A DNA stretch of 64,000 nt from assembly GCF_009905375.1 (NCBI RefSeq), contig NC_133657.1, positions 64,978,219-65,042,218 of the forward strand, in the 5' to 3' direction. Position numbers and translations under genes: made by a program. Source of the DNA: Apium graveolens (lineage: Eukaryota; Streptophyta; Magnoliopsida; Apiales; Apiaceae). Positions 23,573-34,110 of this stretch are shown here, one piece after another. The notes under the pieces were generated by a model. The model was given only the letters and a program-made list of their open reading frames with translations. It did not search any database and was not told where the DNA came from. The stretch's first letter is position 1, and every line of letters begins with the position of its first letter.

Positions 23573-23906
23573 CATCACACAACCTCGGCTGTAGCACGAA
23601 ACTTCATGTGATGTTCAATAGGCAGACAACTCTTGTCAATTACATCTTATGTTATTCCCTAATAAAACTTTAGCCTCTTGATTAATTGAGTCATGGCTGT
23701 AGCACGACAGACTCAATATTTTTTGTCAAGTCTAACCCAACATTTCGTACAATTGAATCAGTCTCCAACGGCCCACGGCTGTAGCACGTAACGACCTTTA
23801 GATTCTAATTTAATGTACACGTCTCTATGTAATAGACAAGTATTTCTTATTTTGAAATCAAAGCCCTCGGATGTAGCACGAAACGACAATGATTTAAAAA
23901 TAAGAA
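23573..23906 (-). ncRNA. Four-hairpin leader RNA structure, element F copy
   Basis: Four copies of CGTGCTACAGCCG (minus strand; at 23586-23598, 23695-23706, 23776-23788 and 23868-23880) are each enclosed by a different inverted repeat. These are CATCACA with TGTGATG (23573-23579, 23607-23613), ATTGAGTC with GACTCAAT (23685-23692, 23710-23717), an imperfect AACGG with CCTTT plus an outer GTACAATTGAAT arm (23748-23759 with 23808-23818), and AAATCA with TGATTT extended by TTCTTATTTT (23844-23860 with 23890-23906). The same four stem-loops occur in the same order in element E. The stems are read directly; that the RNA folds this way is inferred. Confidence 0.7.
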
Positions 23907-24589
23907 CCACTTTCTACCATGTTGGAAGGCTTTGACCGACACAAGCCCGTTGTGTCATTGGCCAATTTCTACTTGATATTATTTAATTTTAGAGGGATTA
24001 TATTATGTTTCAATCATAATCATATTATAAAGAGATTCTTCCTTTTAAATTAAATATTTCAAATCAATAATCGATAATCAGATGATTCTCAGATCGGGGG
24101 GAGCATTGTCAAGAGGCGTCACTTAATACCCCTTTCTTACAGATAGAAATCTGCTTTTGACAGAATCATCCTTTCTCTCAATATTGAAAATTCATATTTA
24201 ATTACGTGTTTTATAAACACAAGAATCTCATGATTGTATTCATAATATTTATATTAAGGTCATGAAACAATTTCACTATACTAGATTGCCTAACATACGC
24301 CTTATGTTAATTAAGTTCACCTAAATCTATCATCGCATGATAAGTTAAGCATATATCATATATATAAGCATGAATAAACATAAAGGTAGGCATGTTAAAT
24401 CATGTAGCATATTACTCTAAGCATTATACATCCCTATGTATCACATGAAGCATTTAAAGGTAATTAAAACAATTAAAACAGCTATAAAACACTATTGTTA
24501 GCTATAAACAGTCCGAAATAATTTCAAAAAATATAATATAATATACCATTAGATGCGTCTCGAAAAGACAAATCCAACGGCACCAAGAA

Positions 24590-24870
24590 CGCCCCAAACG
24601 GACCTACCACGCGCCCTCACACGCCCCAAGAAGAAACTGACGCGCCTATACACGCACACGCGCTGTCAGGCGCATGACTGACATTCGGCCACTCGTCCCC
24701 ACGCGCACACGCGCCTCACACGCCCTGACAGCTGAGCTGACGTCAGCATGATGTCATCTGATGACGTCAGCATGACATCAGCATCAACGCTGACCAGTTA
24801 ACCGCGCGTGTCAGACACGCGCCGCGCGTGACACAGGAGCGCGTGACTCTCACGCGCGCTAGCCAGCCGC
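24590..24870 (-). repeat. CACGCGC-rich array in leader of element F
   Basis: About 280 bases of GC-rich sequence in an AT-rich leader, with many copies of ACGCGC, CACACGCGC and GCGCGTG plus three TGACGTCAGC-type repeats (24737-24790). The corresponding position in element E holds a different array (GGAATGCGTTACA units), so this leader segment differs between copies while its flanks are conserved. Confidence 0.7.
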
Positions 24871-25279
24871 GCGGTCCTTCGCCTGTTTCTGTCCTTTTTT
24901 ATTATTATTAACTGCCGCCGCCTTCATTGAACGACGTGCCAACCCATCAACATCAGCACATTCTTTATTGAATTCAGCAGGAAACAATAAATATATATAC
25001 ATAACAGATTACATATATATACATATTAAATTACGAATTTTAATTAAAACAGCTTTAAAAATTCATAATAATTAATCCACACATCAGATAATTATGAAAA
25101 AAATACCCAGACGATCTACAATACTTGTAGAATCCATATTCACAGTCAAAACAATTTTGAGAAACAATTTCTAATCAATCATAATTAATCCATGATATAA
25201 CTTGCAAAAATCATAATAAATTCATAAAAGATCATAAAATTCTGAAATTTTTATCACAGATCTATATGCATACAACCTA

Positions 25280-25292
25280 AGATCTGATACCA
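25280..25292 (-). other. Primer binding site of element F (tRNA-iMet type)
   Basis: On the minus strand TGGTATCAGATC follows the LTR end CCTACA after a single base. It matches the initiator-Met tRNA primer site TGGTATCAGAGC at ten of twelve positions or better. Confidence 0.88.
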
Positions 25293-25293
25293 T

Positions 25294-26983
25294 TGTAGGA
25301 TTTTATACATCACAGAAGCATGGTAAAACATTTTCTTGATATAAAATCCATATAATTGCATACAAATCGTGAATAAATCGAGGGATCGATTACTAACCTT
25401 TAATAGTGATCCAAGAACAATGAAGAAGATCCCTAGCAACTGCTCCTCAAGTGTGAAGCACTCCACCGGTATCCACCAAGAGATCAATGTGATGGAGGAG
25501 GAAGGGGTTGGGAAAATTAGGGTTTGCTTAACTTTTTTTAGGTTTGAGGCAAATAGGGTTTATAATAGTATATTTATAGGCAAAATTTTCACCTGAAAAA
25601 TTTTCCATAAAATATTATTATTATTAACCCTTTAATTGATTATTCTTATTAACCAATTAACTAATAATTAAAATACCTTTTAATCATTAATCCCTTTTCT
25701 AAACACTTTAGAAAAATAATTCTCTCACTTGATTTAATTTCCAAAATTAAATTCTTAATTAATAATATTAAGAACTTTTCTCAATTAATTTATAATTAAT
25801 TAAATCTCATTTAATCAATTCTTAAATTTGCTAATTAATTATTTATTTCACAAATAAATAATTACCAGCCATTATTAATTAATTCCTTCACCATTAAATC
25901 ATTCTCTTTTATGGTGTGACCCTGTAGGTTCAATATTAAGCTAGTATTAGAAATAAATAATAATAAAACTATTTTATCATTATTTATATAAATTCTCTAA
26001 TTTATTACTAATTTATTAAATATGATTAATTAATCAATTAATCATGTTTATTCTACATCGTGAGGGATATTTCTTGACATATCGCGACTATCCGGATAAT
26101 ACGAATTCACTGCTTAGAATACCAAGAACATATTCAGTGAGTAGTTACCGTATAATTAAGTCCTTCTACCATGCAATGTCATGATTAAATACAAGGCATG
26201 GAACTTGTGTCAAGCCTATCTTATTTAATCATTTGCTTTCCCATTCACTATGCTTAGTTCTATTTAATGTAAATTAGAAACTCCTTTCTAATTTCATTCA
26301 CTCTGTCCAGAGATTCCTGAACTAGTATAAGTGGATCAGCATTGAACATTCTCTTCCTTCACTGGAAGGGGTAGATCCTTTATTGATCATACACTATCTT
26401 CGTGTAAAAATTCCTATATCCAGTAGAGCCCTTATAATTGTCCCTGGAGACTAAGAACTAAACCAAAGCATAGTTCAGTGTACACAAGATGACTATGATG
26501 ACCTCAAGTCTAAGGATACTTGTACAACTCTCACTATGTGAACAACTGCTGACACATGAGTAAAGTCCATCAGTTGTTCAGCTGTGTGAGTCATGTTTAG
26601 TGAACTTATTCTATAATAAGCACCTACATACTAGCTATAGTGTCAACACACAAATGTCTACGAGAACAGACATCCTTCATAATGAAGCAAGCATAGTATG
26701 TACCTATCTTTGCGGATTACTAATTACCAGTTAATAATCCTACGACTAAGAAATATCTAAGTTTAGAGTTATCATCTTTTAGGTCTCATTATTATGATCT
26801 CATCATAATCCATAAAAAGCTTTACTCTAAACTATGCTATATCTTATTTAAACACTTAAATAGATAAAGCCCGTAATAAAACCAAAACAAGTCTTTTATT
26901 AATATCAATGAAATCAAAACAGATTACATAAAAGTTATTCCTAAATCATCATACATGATTGGACTTAGGACGCATCTCTTTCA
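25294..26983 (-). mobile_element. 5' LTR of Copia element F
   Basis: 1690 bp, collinear with 18611-20289 and with the same termini. It is adjacent to the primer site, so this is the promoter-bearing LTR. Scattered substitutions and a few small indels separate the two LTRs, for example AACGATGAACGGAGATCC against AACAATGAAGAAGATCC. Confidence 0.92.
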
Positions 26984-27780
26984 GGAGAAAGATTCTCAAT
27001 GACCCCCACCTTGGCTTTGTCCACCTCAAGACCCTTACTAGGAACCTTGTGTCCAAGAATAATACCATGTGGCACCATAAAGTGACATTTCTCCCAATTG
27101 AGAAGAAAATTGGTCTCAATACACCTCTTGAGAATGTGTCCAAGATTTTGCAAGCATTCATCAAAAGAATCGCCAAATACAGAGAAGTCGTCCATGAACA
27201 CCACCACATTCTGGCCAATCATATTAGAAAAGATGGCCATCATACATCTCTAAAATATGGCTGGTGCACCACACAAATCAAAAGAAACTCGTCTGAAGGC
27301 GAAAGTACCAAATGGACAAGTGAAGGTAGTCTTCTCCTGATCTTCAAGAGCGATACAAATCTGATTATAACCTGAATAGCCATCCAGAAGACAGTAGTAC
27401 TCATGACCAACCAATCTGTCAAGCATCTAATCAATGAAGGGAAAAGGGAAGTGATCTTTTCTAGTGGCCTTGTTCAGCTTCCTGTAGTCCATACAAACTC
27501 TCCACCCCATAACTGTTCATGTAGGAATAAGCTCATTCTTCTCATTTGCTACCACAGTAATTCCACATTTCTTTGGCACACATTGAATTGGGCTCACTCA
27601 TGAACTGACATAAATAGGATAGATGATCCCTGCATCCAGCCACTTAAGAATTTCCTTCTTCATTACTTCCTTCATGATTGGATTAAGTCTTCTTTGCTGC
27701 TCGACCGTAGGCTTGCTACCTTCCTCTAGCGGAATTTTATGCATGCAGTAAGAAGGGCTGATTCCTTTGATATCTACTAT
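26984..27780 (-). pseudogene. Athila reverse transcriptase, upstream half
   Basis: The minus strand shows the beginning of the RT domain in broken pieces (EQQRRLNP near 27690), then GTFAFRRVSFDLCGAPAIF and the catalytic VVVFMDDFSVFGDSF. FMDDF is the usual Athila form of YxDD, and both Asp are intact. NLGHILKRCIETNFLLNWEKCHFM, GIILGHKVPSKGLEVDKAKV and VIENLSP follow, ending at the F insertion site. Stops lie near 27600, 27430 and 27240. The rest continues at 18610. Confidence 0.88.
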
Positions 27781-27783
27781 AGT

Positions 27784-28957
27784 TCAACCTGTTGCCGGTT
27801 TGAACTCTCTCAGAATCCTCGGAAGCTTTTCCTCATCACTACCTGAAAGGTCAGATGCAATAATTAAAGGTAGAGTAGATGCATCACCTAAAAGAGCATA
27901 CCTCAAATACTCAGGTAAAGGCTTAAGCTCAAGTGTGGGGGCTTCCTCGATAGATGGCTTGAGGCGTTTAGGAGCTTTGTTCAATTCCTCCTTCCAAGAG
28001 ATTCAAAAGGCATATCAATCTTCCTCTTTCATGAAGAAGCATTCAAATATTATAATTGTTCTTCACCTTTGTCATCTTCCCCAATAAGCCTTTTTATAAG
28101 GCATCAGACCTCAGCAATTGATCAAGTTCCGAAGTCACCGCAGAATCGACCAACTCTACCTTTAAGCACTCCTCATTTTCCGTAGGAAATTTCATAGCAT
28201 TGAACATATTAAAAGTTACATCCTGATCCAGCACTCGCATTGTAAGCTCAACCTTCTGCACATCTATCAAGGTTCGTTCAGTCGCCAAGAAAGGTCTTCC
28301 CAAGATAATGGGAATCTTCTTATCATCCTCGAAATCAAGAATTACGAAATCAGCAGGGAAGATGAGTTTATCAACCTTGACCAAGACATTCTCCACAATA
28401 CCTCGCGGATATGTAATAGAACGGTCGGCCAACTGCAAAGTCATATAAGTCAGTTTTGGATTAGGTAAGTCTAACTGCTTGAAGATTGACAAAGGCATTA
28501 GATTGATGCTAGCTTCCAAGTCACATAAGCATCTGTCAAAAAACACTTTTCCAATAGTACACGGAATAGTGAAGCTTCCCGAATCTTTAAGCTTCGAAGG
28601 CAACTTCTGTTGCAGTACAACACTACATTCTTCTGTGAGAGAGATAGTCTCTAAATCATCTAACTTTACTTTCCGAGAGAGAATACCTTTCATAAACCTT
28701 GCGTAACTAGGCATCTGCTCAAGAGCCTCAGTGAAAGGTATGTTGATATGAAGTTTCTTGAACACCTCCAGAAACTTCTCAAATTGCTTATCCAGCTTTT
28801 TCTTCTGCATCCACTTAGGAAAAGGCGGTGGAGGATAGATCTGTTTCTCCCCTGTATTACCCTCATGAGGAGTGTGCTCAACAGTAGTATTCCTTGGTTC
28901 CACTTCTGTTTCCTGCTGCTCTATTTCTTTTTCAGTCCCAGCTTCTTTAGTCGACAC
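27784..28957 (-). pseudogene. Athila gag-pol linker and aspartic protease
   Basis: The frame opens with an acidic linker and the Athila segment FPKWMQKKKLDKQFEKFLEVFKKLHINIPF (quoted for position only: WMQKKKLDKQFEKFLEV). The conserved LEQMPSYARFMK and a protease domain with CDLEASINLMPLS follow (28501-28530). The family motif is CDLGASIN, so the glycine beside the catalytic Asp is Glu here (GGA to GAA). The domain ends with IPIILGRPFLATE, the ILGRPFL hallmark. The frame is open for 287 codons to 28094, is shifted, and then continues as a short acidic stretch (27984-27784) leading into reverse transcriptase. Confidence 0.88.
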
Positions 28958-29163
28958 TTGAGTTTGTTCGGGATTCGTAATAAGACCTCTAAGTGATTGC
29001 CTTTACTTGCTCCTTAGCTTCCCTCTTTCCTGGAACTTCAGTGTCACTAGGTAGTGTACCAGGCTGACGATTTAGCAAGACATTGGTAATTTGCCCAATT
29101 TGATTGTCTAAGGTCTTGATAGAAACAGCTTGGCTCTTACACATAAGCTTCAACTCCTCTAAT

Positions 29164-30368
29164 TCAGATTTTTATTAGCTTGTTGCAGCTGGAGTTGCTG
29201 CATTGGTGCATATTACGGTTGCTGAAAACCAGGGGATTGTACTGCTTAGCTGGATACTGCTGATAAGGCTGTTGAACCACATTCTGAGCGTTGCTCCAAC
29301 TGAAATTAGGATGATTGCGGTTGTTAGGATAATAAGTGACTGGCACAGGTTGCTGTGAACACTGAAAGTTGCTCAGGAACTGAGCTGATTCACTAGAAAT
29401 TGTGCATTGATCAGTCTCATGGGCACCAGCACAAAGCTCACAGACACTAGCAATTTGATTAACTCCATAATTAGCCAGAGTGTCCACCTTCATCATCAAA
29501 GCCTTAAGTTGGGCAGCTATAGCAGTTGCTGCATCCCGCTCCAGAATTCCAGCTACTTTTCCCTGAGTCAGTCTCTGAGTAGGATTCTGGTATTCATTAG
29601 CAGGCATCAGTTCAATCAATTCATAAGCTTCATCGTAGCTCTTAGCCCACAAGGCTCCTCCTGATGCTGCATCGATCATGGGTCTAGAAGTAGCACCCAA
29701 TCCATTGTAAAAACAGTTTATAATCATCCAATCAGGCATGTCATGGTGTGGGCACTTCCTTAGCATCTCCCTATATCGATCCCAAGCCTCACACAGAGAT
29801 TCTCCAGTTTGTTGAGCAAACTGAGTAAGAGCATTCCTGATTGCAACAGTCTTCGCCATAGGGAAGAATTTAGTGAGAAACTTTTTAGCAAGATATTCCC
29901 AAGTGGTGATAGACCCTGCTGGTAGAGAATTTAACCAACACTTAGCTTTATCCCCAGAGAGAATGGGAAGAGTCACAACTTGATAGCATCTTCAGTCAGA
30001 TCATTGAACTTGAAAGTATCGCAGATCTCGATGAAATCCCTGATGTGCATGTTGGGGTCTTCAATAGGAGAACCCCCAAACTGAACTGAGTTCTCTATCA
30101 TCTGAATCGTGCTTGACGTGATCTCAAAAGTGTTAGCCCTGATGGCTGGCCTGATGATGCTTGACTGAATGTCATTGATCTTAGGCTGAGAATAGTCCAT
30201 CAAAGCCTTAGGATTTTCTACTTGATCTCCCATCACTACTAAAACTGGTTCCTCGACTTTCTCTTCTTCTACCTTCTTTTCTTCTTCAAAAACTTCCCTT
30301 CGAACCACCACAACTTCTTCCTCGGCTTTATCCAGAGTTCTTTTACGAGACCACAAACGCGTATGCAT
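29164..30368 (-). pseudogene. Athila gag
   Basis: The ATG at 30368 begins MHTRLWSRKRTLDK followed by a Glu/Val-rich segment, MGDQVENPKALMDYSQP and the FGGSPIEDPNMHIRDFIEICDTFK region typical of Athila gag. A one-base shift near 29975 moves to the frame with LPILSGDKAKCWLNSLP, TTWEYLAKKFLTKFFP (retrotransposon gag core) and PDWMIINCFYNGL. A zinc-knuckle-like CELCAGAHETDQC lies near 29440. The C-terminus is Gln/Asn/Tyr-rich and breaks near 29164, after which some 200 bases of gag tail are out of frame. Confidence 0.88.
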
Positions 30369-30485
30369 ACATACTCGCTAGAGTACCTAAAATAAGACAA
30401 GGAAACAGATAAGTAACAATGTCCGAGTCAATGAACTTTAACGACCACTGATGGAAAACACATAAACTAGAAATTAACACCGAGT

Positions 30486-30502
30486 CCCCAGCAACGGCGC
30501 CA
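30486..30502 (-). other. Primer binding site of Athila (tRNA-Asp type)
   Basis: On the minus strand TGGCGCCGTTGCTGGGG follows the LTR end after a few bases (AATTTT). The complement of the 3' end of plant tRNA-Asp is TGGCGCCGTTGCCGGGG, one mismatch. This primer is characteristic of Athila. Confidence 0.9.
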
Positions 30503-30508
30503 AAAATT

Positions 30509-31966
30509 TGTTAGTCGCTAAACACGCGCTAAAATTACACGCAAGTATACGCGTTCGCAAGTAGTATAAGATATAAATCAGATTCGTTCCCACATGGACT
30601 GGTTTAGGTTAACTTTATAATTTATGCACTTAAGCAACAATGTATGGTTACTATCCAATGCTAAGACGAATAGCAATTTGAGGTTGTCTATAACTAAGAA
30701 TTAAACTAACAATTATAACGAAGGGAATAAGAATGATTGAATTAATATCTATGACAAACATGGGATTCTAACTTCATTAAATACTTCATTCAATAGCCTT
30801 TTCGTTCTTAACCTTAGCATGTAATGGTGATGACACTAATCAGATAACACGAAACTGATAAACGCCAACTTTCGTTGCACGAATACCAAACTACCAGACA
30901 TCCACAAAAGAGATAGAAGCTGAATAGACACCAATTATATTAATATCCTATATGTCTATAGAATTTGACAACATAACGGTTTAAGCACAAGTTATCTATC
31001 TTGATTACATAGGGTAAGTAAGATGGTTAAAATTACCCATGAATCACGCATAACAAATACATGAACCTATTCTAGCATGGCAAGTTCTAAATCCTTAAAT
31101 TCACTTTCGCTTCATTAAGAATTAACACACTATCTCATAAGTTCACGACGCTCATAAGACGAATAAGCACAACCAATACTAGGTTATCATACAATCACCA
31201 CACACTAAGGTATCGAATCAAATCAACTAAATAAATCCATAATTAAATCCTCTAGAACCCCATGATAACGATTAGCCCATAATCGGACTCATCATCAATG
31301 TGGGTTCCGATGAAAGCATGGTACAATAAATGTAGTCTTTATAATGAATAATAAAACAAAGTTAACACAAGAGTATAGGTTCACCAAAACAATAAACGAG
31401 CATCCAAGATTACAACTCATAACAAAGATTCATAAGAATAAACTAGATCATCTTCGCCTTTGTTGAATTGTGTTGTAGATCTCTTGCCGTCTTCTCCTTA
31501 GCTCTGATATGTCTCTACCTTGATATCTTATAAAAAAACTAGCTTTAAATTATTTATATAGCAGCCCCATGCAAAGTAGAAGTCTTTCTCTCAAAAACCA
31601 AGTAGAAACAGGATTTTGCTATCCCGACACGGTGTGACCGCGCGCTTGATCAGCGCAGGCGCACTGGGTTTCTAATGTTTGAGCGCGGCCGCGTGCTTGA
31701 TCAGCGCGGGTGCGCTGGCTCACTGTTCAAAACTTTGACTTGTTCTTATTCCTTGCCGATTGAGCTGTTTTTCCAATAGCTTTTATTCCAACACCTTCCT
31801 GACACCAAATTAGCACCAAAACAATGCTAATTCACTTGATTACCTGGAGAATGCCTGAAAATGCAAACACACTAGAAAATACATTAAAACACCAATACCT
31901 TGAGTATAAATACACCAATTTAAAGCTTTACGGAGCATAATAAAGTGTCATAAATACCACTTAACA
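30509..31966 (-). mobile_element. 5' LTR of Athila element
   Basis: 1458 bp, starts TGTTAGTCGC and ends CACTTAACA on the plus strand. On the minus strand the GC-rich motif array at 31625-31725 is followed 67 bases later by TATAAATA (31558-31551), the likely LTR promoter. About 42 bases near 31127-31170 are absent from the left LTR. Confidence 0.92.
31551..31725 (-). promoter_or_regulatory. Athila LTR promoter: TATA box with upstream GC-rich motif array
   Basis: TATAAATA (minus strand, 31558-31551) is preceded by two units around CGCGCTTGATCAGCGC (31625-31725). The same unit and order occur before ORF3 at 16144-16512. Confidence 0.65.
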
Positions 31967-33879
31967 ATAATTCAAAATGAGAACAACACTAGAATATGAG
32001 AGGTTAATAATACTATGTCAACACAAGAAATCAGAATAAATAAAGATAAAGTAAATACGAAGAATCGGAAGATTAGAAGAAGGCTTGAAGTCTGTTTACA
32101 GATCACTGAAAGAAGTTCATTAATATGATCATGCCTCAGTGAAGAATAAAGGTTAAAGACTTTCAAGGTTTCAAAAATGTTGAAGATTCAGTGAATAAGT
32201 GCTAACAAAATATTTCAGTGTATTAGCTTTGATTGAAGATAAACAGTGTATGAAGCATAGTAATCTGAAGTATTGAAGACAGGGTATAGACAGAGGTTAA
32301 AGAAGACAACTATAGTCTTGAAGTTATACTCACTGACAGGAGTTCATTTATATGTTCAAGCGTCGGTGAAGAACAGTGAATGAAGAATTCAAGATTGTAG
32401 TAGCAATGAAGACGTTGTCTAAAGTACCAGAAAGGATTCCAGTGAAAGTACGTTTGTTTATTGATAGTCAGTGTTTGAAGCGATAAAGTTATTTCAATCT
32501 TAACAATATAATCAAGGCTATAATACGAAGACTTGAATCAGGGTTAGTCGTCTGTGAACCAGACCAGTTGCACTAGGCATCAATAGCTCGTGAAAGGAAT
32601 CTGGGTATTATTTTTAGAAAAATTGTTAAGTTGAGGAACGTACTTGGATTGAACGTTTATCTGTTAAAGTACGAGAAGAGGTGCGCAGGGTATACAGCTA
32701 AGCGGCTCGAGGGATTGGCGAAGCTCAAAGTTTATTTGTTAAATTAAATAAATTTATTTATTGGACTTTAATATAATTTATTTAATAAACTTAAAATGAT
32801 TTGTTTTATAAACTTTAAATAAGTTTATTTTATAAATCTAGATTAGTTTATTTATATAAATTATATTTAAGTTTATTTTGTAAATTAATTTACTTACAAT
32901 TTAAACTTAAATAAATAGAAAAAGAAAATCAAAAGAAAAAAAAAAGGAAAAAGAAAATACAAAAAAGAAAATACAAAAAAAAAGAGAAAACAAAAAAGGA
33001 AAAAAAAGAGAGAAAGAAAATCAACAGGAAAAGGAAAAGAAAAAAAAGAAAAAAAAAAGAAAAAAATAATAATAAAAATAACCTTGCAACCAAATGGTCG
33101 TAGGTTGGTAAATATATAAAAGAAACCTGGCAAACCAAGTACATGTACTTGATAGTTGGTCGCAGGTTGTGTTGGTAATAAAATAAAGCAACCAAAGTTT
33201 TATTAGTCGCCAGTTGGTTTTTCTAGTCGCAAGTTACCTGTAATTCTTGTTAGTCGTGGGTTGCTAAAAATAAGGTCGCAGGTTACAAGGAATATTCCCT
33301 GATCTCAGCTCTCTCCTCAGCCACACATTATTGAATATAAAGTCTACACAAGCAGCAAAAGATTCTGAAATTTTTTGAGTTGTTATGTTCATCATCTTCT
33401 CCCAAGAGAGCTGGTGAAATAGAAGCAAAGATTTTCATAGAAGTTCAAGCACTTTGAATATCCGTTTAACTTTTCACCGGAGTAACGTTATAATGCCCGA
33501 TTAAACTCTTGTATATTCATAGGGGCATTATAATCGTTACCCGGTAATTAAATCCTAGTACAAACAAAAGCTACATAATTGTATAGGATTTGATTTGTAG
33601 ATCTTTGTAGAAGCTAGGAACTTTGTTGTTCTTAGATTGTAACCGGTTAATTTATTTACCGGAGTGTAGAAACACCCCTCGCGGGTTTATATACGAATAT
33701 ATATTTCCCCAAAGATCTTGTGTTCCTCGCTTTGTTGTTCCAAACATTATTCCTTTCAATAACACGAAACCACTAACCGAGCACTAAATTTTATATCCAC
33801 AAAAGATTCGAAATAATTTTTTAATTAATGATTATCGTATTCAACCCCCCCCCCTTCTACGATAATTCGGGACCTAACA
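31967..33879 (+). mobile_element. 3' LTR of SIRE-like element C, remainder
   Basis: This continues the LTR that starts at 12128. Landmarks are a block of paralogous segments around CACTGAnAGnAGTTCATT (near 32103 and 32330), a 150-base purine-only tract (32917-33067), six degenerate copies of GTCGCAGGTTG (33095-33285) and a TATAAAGT box near 33341. An AACCGGTTAATTTATTTACCGG hairpin lies near 33640 (read as ACCGGT and ACCGG arms). The end has the SIRE-like form ATTCAACCCCC...CTTCTACG...GGGACCTAACA at 33879. Total LTR length without the Athila insertion is about 1.95 kb. Confidence 0.8.
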
Positions 33880-34110
33880 CCAAAGCCATGTTCACATCAC
33901 CCTCATAAATCTCCACCTGTTGGCCCTTGATTAAACAATTTACAAAAATTACAGCAGCCTGATTGTCATGCACCATTGTCCTGGTCACAGCTGTAGTCCA
34001 GAAATCCCTTAGAATATCCAATTAGAGTATGGGATTTGCAGTGAGAGCCCGCACAAGGTATGTCTCTGACAGAAACTTCACAAAGCTTTTGAAACCTTCA
34101 GGAGCCTGGT
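33880..34110 (-). pseudogene. SIRE-like ORF3 N-terminal scrap (element H)
   Basis: The minus strand has an almost open frame with GFKSFVKFLSETYLVRAL, LDILRDFWTTAV and VNCLIKGQQVEIYEGDVNMAL. It aligns by pattern with the start of ORF3 in element B (MMDFLKNCKLSFAML, EVVEEMWTTTI, LTIKGNEFCINSDVIKACF) and more weakly with element A. One stop lies near 34018. It is bounded on the left by the end of element C and on the right by Gypsy LTR K, so it is the remaining target of both insertions. Confidence 0.7.

Larger units (their letters stand above)
23385..25279 (-). other. 5' leader of element F with candidate 740-nt intron
   Basis: The 1.9-kb untranslated leader runs between primer site and gag. 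On the minus strand a GTAAG donor lies at 24140-24136 in the conserved context TATCTGTAAGAAAGGGG, and a TCATTTGCAG acceptor ends at 23401, 17 bases before the gag ATG. The enclosed 740 nt equals the distance between the same signals in element E (50044-50783). The enclosed part carries four hairpins (23573-23906). The outer part has a GC-rich CACGCGC array (24590-24870). Splicing itself is inferred. Confidence 0.5.
18611..26983 (-). mobile_element. Copia element F, internally deleted, nested in Athila reverse transcriptase
   Basis: The two LTRs (18611-20289 and 25294-26983) begin TGTAGGATTTTATAC and end CATCTCTTTCA on the plus strand. The flanks GGAGG (18606-18610) and GGAGA (26984-26988) are a target duplication with one mismatch, and the Athila frame is continuous across it. 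The minus strand carries a Met primer site, a 1.9-kb leader, gag, protease, integrase and the first two-thirds of reverse transcriptase. Most of the rest of pol is deleted. The LTRs differ at scattered positions by eye, so the insertion is not recent. Confidence 0.93.
12171..31966 (-). mobile_element. Complete Athila-type Ty3/Gypsy element (Ath), itself interrupted by Copia element F
   Basis: Two homologous LTRs (12171-13584 and 30509-31966) flank a minus-strand order of gag, protease, reverse transcriptase, RNase H, integrase and ORF3. A tRNA-Asp primer site lies next to the right LTR and a polypurine tract next to the left one. The flanking 5-mers ATAAC and ATAAT look like a target duplication with one later change. 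The element is about 11.4 kb once the 8.4-kb F insertion is subtracted, normal for Athila. All genes carry stops or frameshifts. The right LTR has about 42 extra bases near 31127-31170 that the left one lacks, which accounts for most of the length difference. Confidence 0.92.

Noticed and set aside
32894..33195. Minus-strand ORFs of 79-88 codons rich in Phe and Leu, like a membrane protein
   Set aside because: They are the complement of the purine-only tract in the LTR of element C. The composition explains the hydrophobic look, and there is no start context or homology.
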